Shown one piece after another: positions 4,007 through 6,011 of a DNA stretch of 6,011 nucleotides. The translations under genes were made by a program, and so were the position numbers. The stretch is from an uncultured Lachnospiraceae bacterium (GTDB taxonomy: Bacteria; Bacillota; Clostridia; Lachnospirales; Lachnospiraceae), in contig CACXFD010000233.1 of NCBI GenBank assembly GCA_902766845.1, positions 1 through 6,011 of the forward strand, written 5' to 3'. Under the pieces are notes generated by a model. The model did no database searches. It was not told the DNA's origin and saw only the letters and a list, made by a program, of their open reading frames with translations. Position 1 is the stretch's first letter, and every line of letters begins with the position of its first letter.

Positions 4007-6011
4007 TTAGTACAGACCGATGACCTTGTCCATGTAGCCGACGCCTTCACCCAGGAAGGTATCCAGGTAGGTGCAAGGATCACCAAAGTCAGGGCCCCAG
4101 CCGGAACCGTAGAACATATCATAGTTGCCGGCTGCGCCGTTGGCGGCACGGTAGCCGCAGGCGTAGAAGTCTTCCGCCGTGGTGGTCTCCACGAGGTTGA
4201 CGACGACGTTCTCGGCACCGAGGGTCTGCTCGATGACGGCCTTGTAAGCCTGGGCCTGAGCGGTGTTGACCTCAGCGGAGCTCAGGTACACGACATCGAT
4301 CTGGATGGGCCATTCAACGCCTTCGCCCAGCTCTTCCTTCGCGGCAGCCAGGTACTCCTTGGCAGCTTCAGGCTGATACCAGCCGTCCACGCCGTCCTTG
4401 ACGTTGACCTTGCAGCCCAGCTTGTCGCAGTAGAACTGGACAAGATCGCCATACAGCGTACCGGCGGCAAAGCTATCGCCATCGACCGTGACGTCGTTCT
4501 CGAGCTTCACGAACTCGGGATGCGTGTACATGTTGCGGAGGTTCTTCTCCTTCAGCTCCTCACCGCGGCTGGTGGCGTTCTGCGTCGCCTTGTCGAAGGC
4601 GTGCTGCAGGGCCTTGCGGAAGTTCTTGTTCCACATCGCGCGCTGGGTGCTGATCTTCGCGGCTTCACTCTTAGGGGAAGCAGCGTTGCCGCTCTCCAGA
4701 GCGAAGGTACCGCGGTTCAGGTTCAGGCCGCCGAAGTAGGTGGTGGAGGTGGTGTCGCTGATGTAAGCGCAGGTATCGAAGTAACCGTCATCCTTCGCCT
4801 TCTGCTGAAGGGAAGCGGTGCTCAGGGCGATACCGGCGTACACGCCCTTCACGGCATCATCATAGGTGGCGTCCAGGTTCTCACCGGCGTCGAACACCCA
4901 CTTGATGGAGTTCAGGCGGATCTTATCCGCATCATAGTAGTTCTCGTTCTTGACGATCAGGATCTCGGAATCCTTCTGCAGCTTCTGCAGCAGGTAAGGT
5001 CCGCAGTAGACCTGAGACGCCACATCCTCGGACTTACCGAAGGTGTACTTGTTGGTATCGGCAGAAGCTTCCTGATACTCCGCACGACCGTACACACCGC
5101 CGCGGGACAGATAGAACTGCTCGTTGATCGGCAGGAAGATGCTATAGGTCAGCATGGTCATGAAGTAAGGGAAGTCGCCGGTCAGGGTGTAGACCAGGGT
5201 GTAATCATCCGTGGCTTCCACGCCGACACCGTCAAAGCTCTCGCCGGCCAAGTACTCGTGAACGCCGGCCACAACGCCGTCGACCAGCCAGTCAAGGCCG
5301 GCATCGGTATCCAGCATATGATGGAAACCGGCGACGAAGTCGTTCGCGGTGACATCCGCGTATTCCTTACCTTCGGAGGTGTACCACTTCGCACCCTTGC
5401 GGATGTGGAAGGTGTACTGGGTGCCATCCTCGGACACTTCCCAGGACTCAGCCAGCTTGGGCTGCAGGGTGCCGAGGTTGTCATACTGGACCAGACCGTC
5501 AACGACGTTCACGGTGATCTCGGTATCGGACTGGGAAGAGGTGTTCAGCCAGTCGATGGTGACCGGAGCGGTCGAGAAGGACGTCGTGTAGTCGCTCTGG
5601 ATGGTGTAGCCCTTGCTCTCCAGATAGGCAGCGGCATCATACTCGCCCTCGCCAAGCAGAGCCTTGTTCCAAAGCTCCTTCATGGCTTCGCGGTCTTCCT
5701 TGGTGATGAACTTGTCCGCAAGCACCAGGGTGCCGACACGGTCGTCATCATTTCCCCAGTTGGCGTAAGGGACGGTACGATACGCCGCACGGCTGATGGC
5801 ATAAGCACCGCCCTGGGTGGTGGTCGGGATCATGACCGCCGAATCCAGCAGCATGGCTTCCGCCTGGGCATACAGCACGAAACGCTCATCGTTCGTTTCA
5901 GCCGCCTTGGCTTCCATCATCTTCTCTTCGTAGTCTGCGAGGATGTTGTAGTAAACATCGTCATCGTCCTGACGCTCGTACACGTCGTCAGCACTGATCT
6001 TTTCGTAGACC
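4007..6011 (-). CDS. oppA: Oligopeptide-binding protein OppA/AmiA, tail-then-head arrangement; 5' end outside the window
   Basis: Extracellular SBP that delivers peptides to OppB-OppC. The frame is open to the right edge, so signal peptide and lipobox are not visible; a GTG at 5983 is internal. Numbering residues from the first complete codon at 6010: residues 1 to about 121 resemble the C-terminal tail of an AmiA/AliA-type SBP (LYAQAEAMLLDSAVMIPTT, then VPYANWG and KELWNKALLGEG). After a short linker, a second SBP begins at about 134: TIDWLNTSSQSDTEITVN, VDGLVQYD, LAESWEVSEDGTQYTFHIRK, the AmiA-like WYTSEGKEYADVTANDF, then GPYLLQKL, NKNFRKALQHAFD and GSGWGPDFGDPCTYLDTF near the end. It stops at VIGLY, where family members continue for about 110-130 residues, which is the part present at the front. 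Family call is firm from motifs; whether this is a fusion, a permutation or an assembly effect is open. The three downstream hairpins suggest separate control of its level. Confidence 0.92.
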   Translation of the reverse strand, partial: VYEKISADDVYERQDDDDVYYNILADYEEKMMEAKAAETNDERFVLYAQAEAMLLDSAVMIPTTTQGGAYAISRAAYRTVPYANWGNDDDRVGTLVLADKFITKEDREAMKELWNKALLGEGEYDAAAYLESKGYTIQSDYTTSFSTAPVTIDWLNTSSQSDTEITVNVVDGLVQYDNLGTLQPKLAESWEVSEDGTQYTFHIRKGAKWYTSEGKEYADVTANDFVAGFHHMLDTDAGLDWLVDGVVAGVHEYLAGESFDGVGVEATDDYTLVYTLTGDFPYFMTMLTYSIFLPINEQFYLSRGGVYGRAEYQEASADTNKYTFGKSEDVASQVYCGPYLLQKLQKDSEILIVKNENYYDADKIRLNSIKWVFDAGENLDATYDDAVKGVYAGIALSTASLQQKAKDDGYFDTCAYISDTTSTTYFGGLNLNRGTFALESGNAASPKSEAAKISTQRAMWNKNFRKALQHAFDKATQNATSRGEELKEKNLRNMYTHPEFVKLENDVTVDGDSFAAGTLYGDLVQFYCDKLGCKVNVKDGVDGWYQPEAAKEYLAAAKEELGEGVEWPIQIDVVYLSSAEVNTAQAQAYKAVIEQTLGAENVVVNLVETTTAEDFYACGYRAANGAAGNYDMFYGSGWGPDFGDPCTYLDTFLGEGVGYMDKVIGLY

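Noticed and set aside
4007..5983. GTG at 5983 as the start of oppA
   Set aside because: The same frame is open to the window edge, there is no Shine-Dalgarno before it, no signal peptide follows, and the flanking residues read as the interior of a protein.

Overview
The window holds most of one minus-strand operon for an oligopeptide ABC importer of the streptococcal AmiACDEF type (oppA-oppB-oppC-oppD order, transcribed from high to low coordinates). Both end genes run off the window: oppA lacks its 5' end at the right edge, and oppD lacks its 3' half at the left edge. An oppF gene would be expected next, beyond base 1. GC-rich third positions, strong AAGGAGG-type ribosome binding sites and Ami-type sequences suggest a fairly GC-rich Gram-positive Firmicute, probably a gut- or rumen-type member of the Clostridia. 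That placement is inference; there is no rRNA or marker gene here.

Layout, in order of transcription: (1) 6011-4007, oppA, an extracellular substrate-binding protein (SBP) whose parts are in an odd order: the C-terminal tail of one SBP, then a second SBP that stops before its own tail. (2) 4006-3765, a 242-base gap with three consecutive RNA hairpins; the last looks like a true intrinsic terminator. It is followed by a Shine-Dalgarno sequence, a small GAAA-loop hairpin and a five-codon mini-ORF that overlaps the oppB start. (3) 3764-2181, oppB, a permease with a large extracytoplasmic domain between TM1 and TM2. (4) 2184-1207, oppC, an ordinary-length second permease overlapping oppB by ATGA. 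(5) 1194-1, oppD, the first ATPase, with about 240 extra, highly charged helical residues between Walker A and the Q-loop.

How it works: the SBP captures peptides outside the cell, OppB and OppC form the membrane channel, and OppD (with an unseen OppF) hydrolyses ATP to drive import. The hairpin cluster probably lets oppA be made in excess over the membrane and ATPase parts.

No mobile element, tRNA, rRNA or CRISPR was seen. The plus strand carries only long shadow frames. The points of greatest interest are the OppD insertion, the tail-then-head arrangement of OppA, and the unusual leader of oppB.
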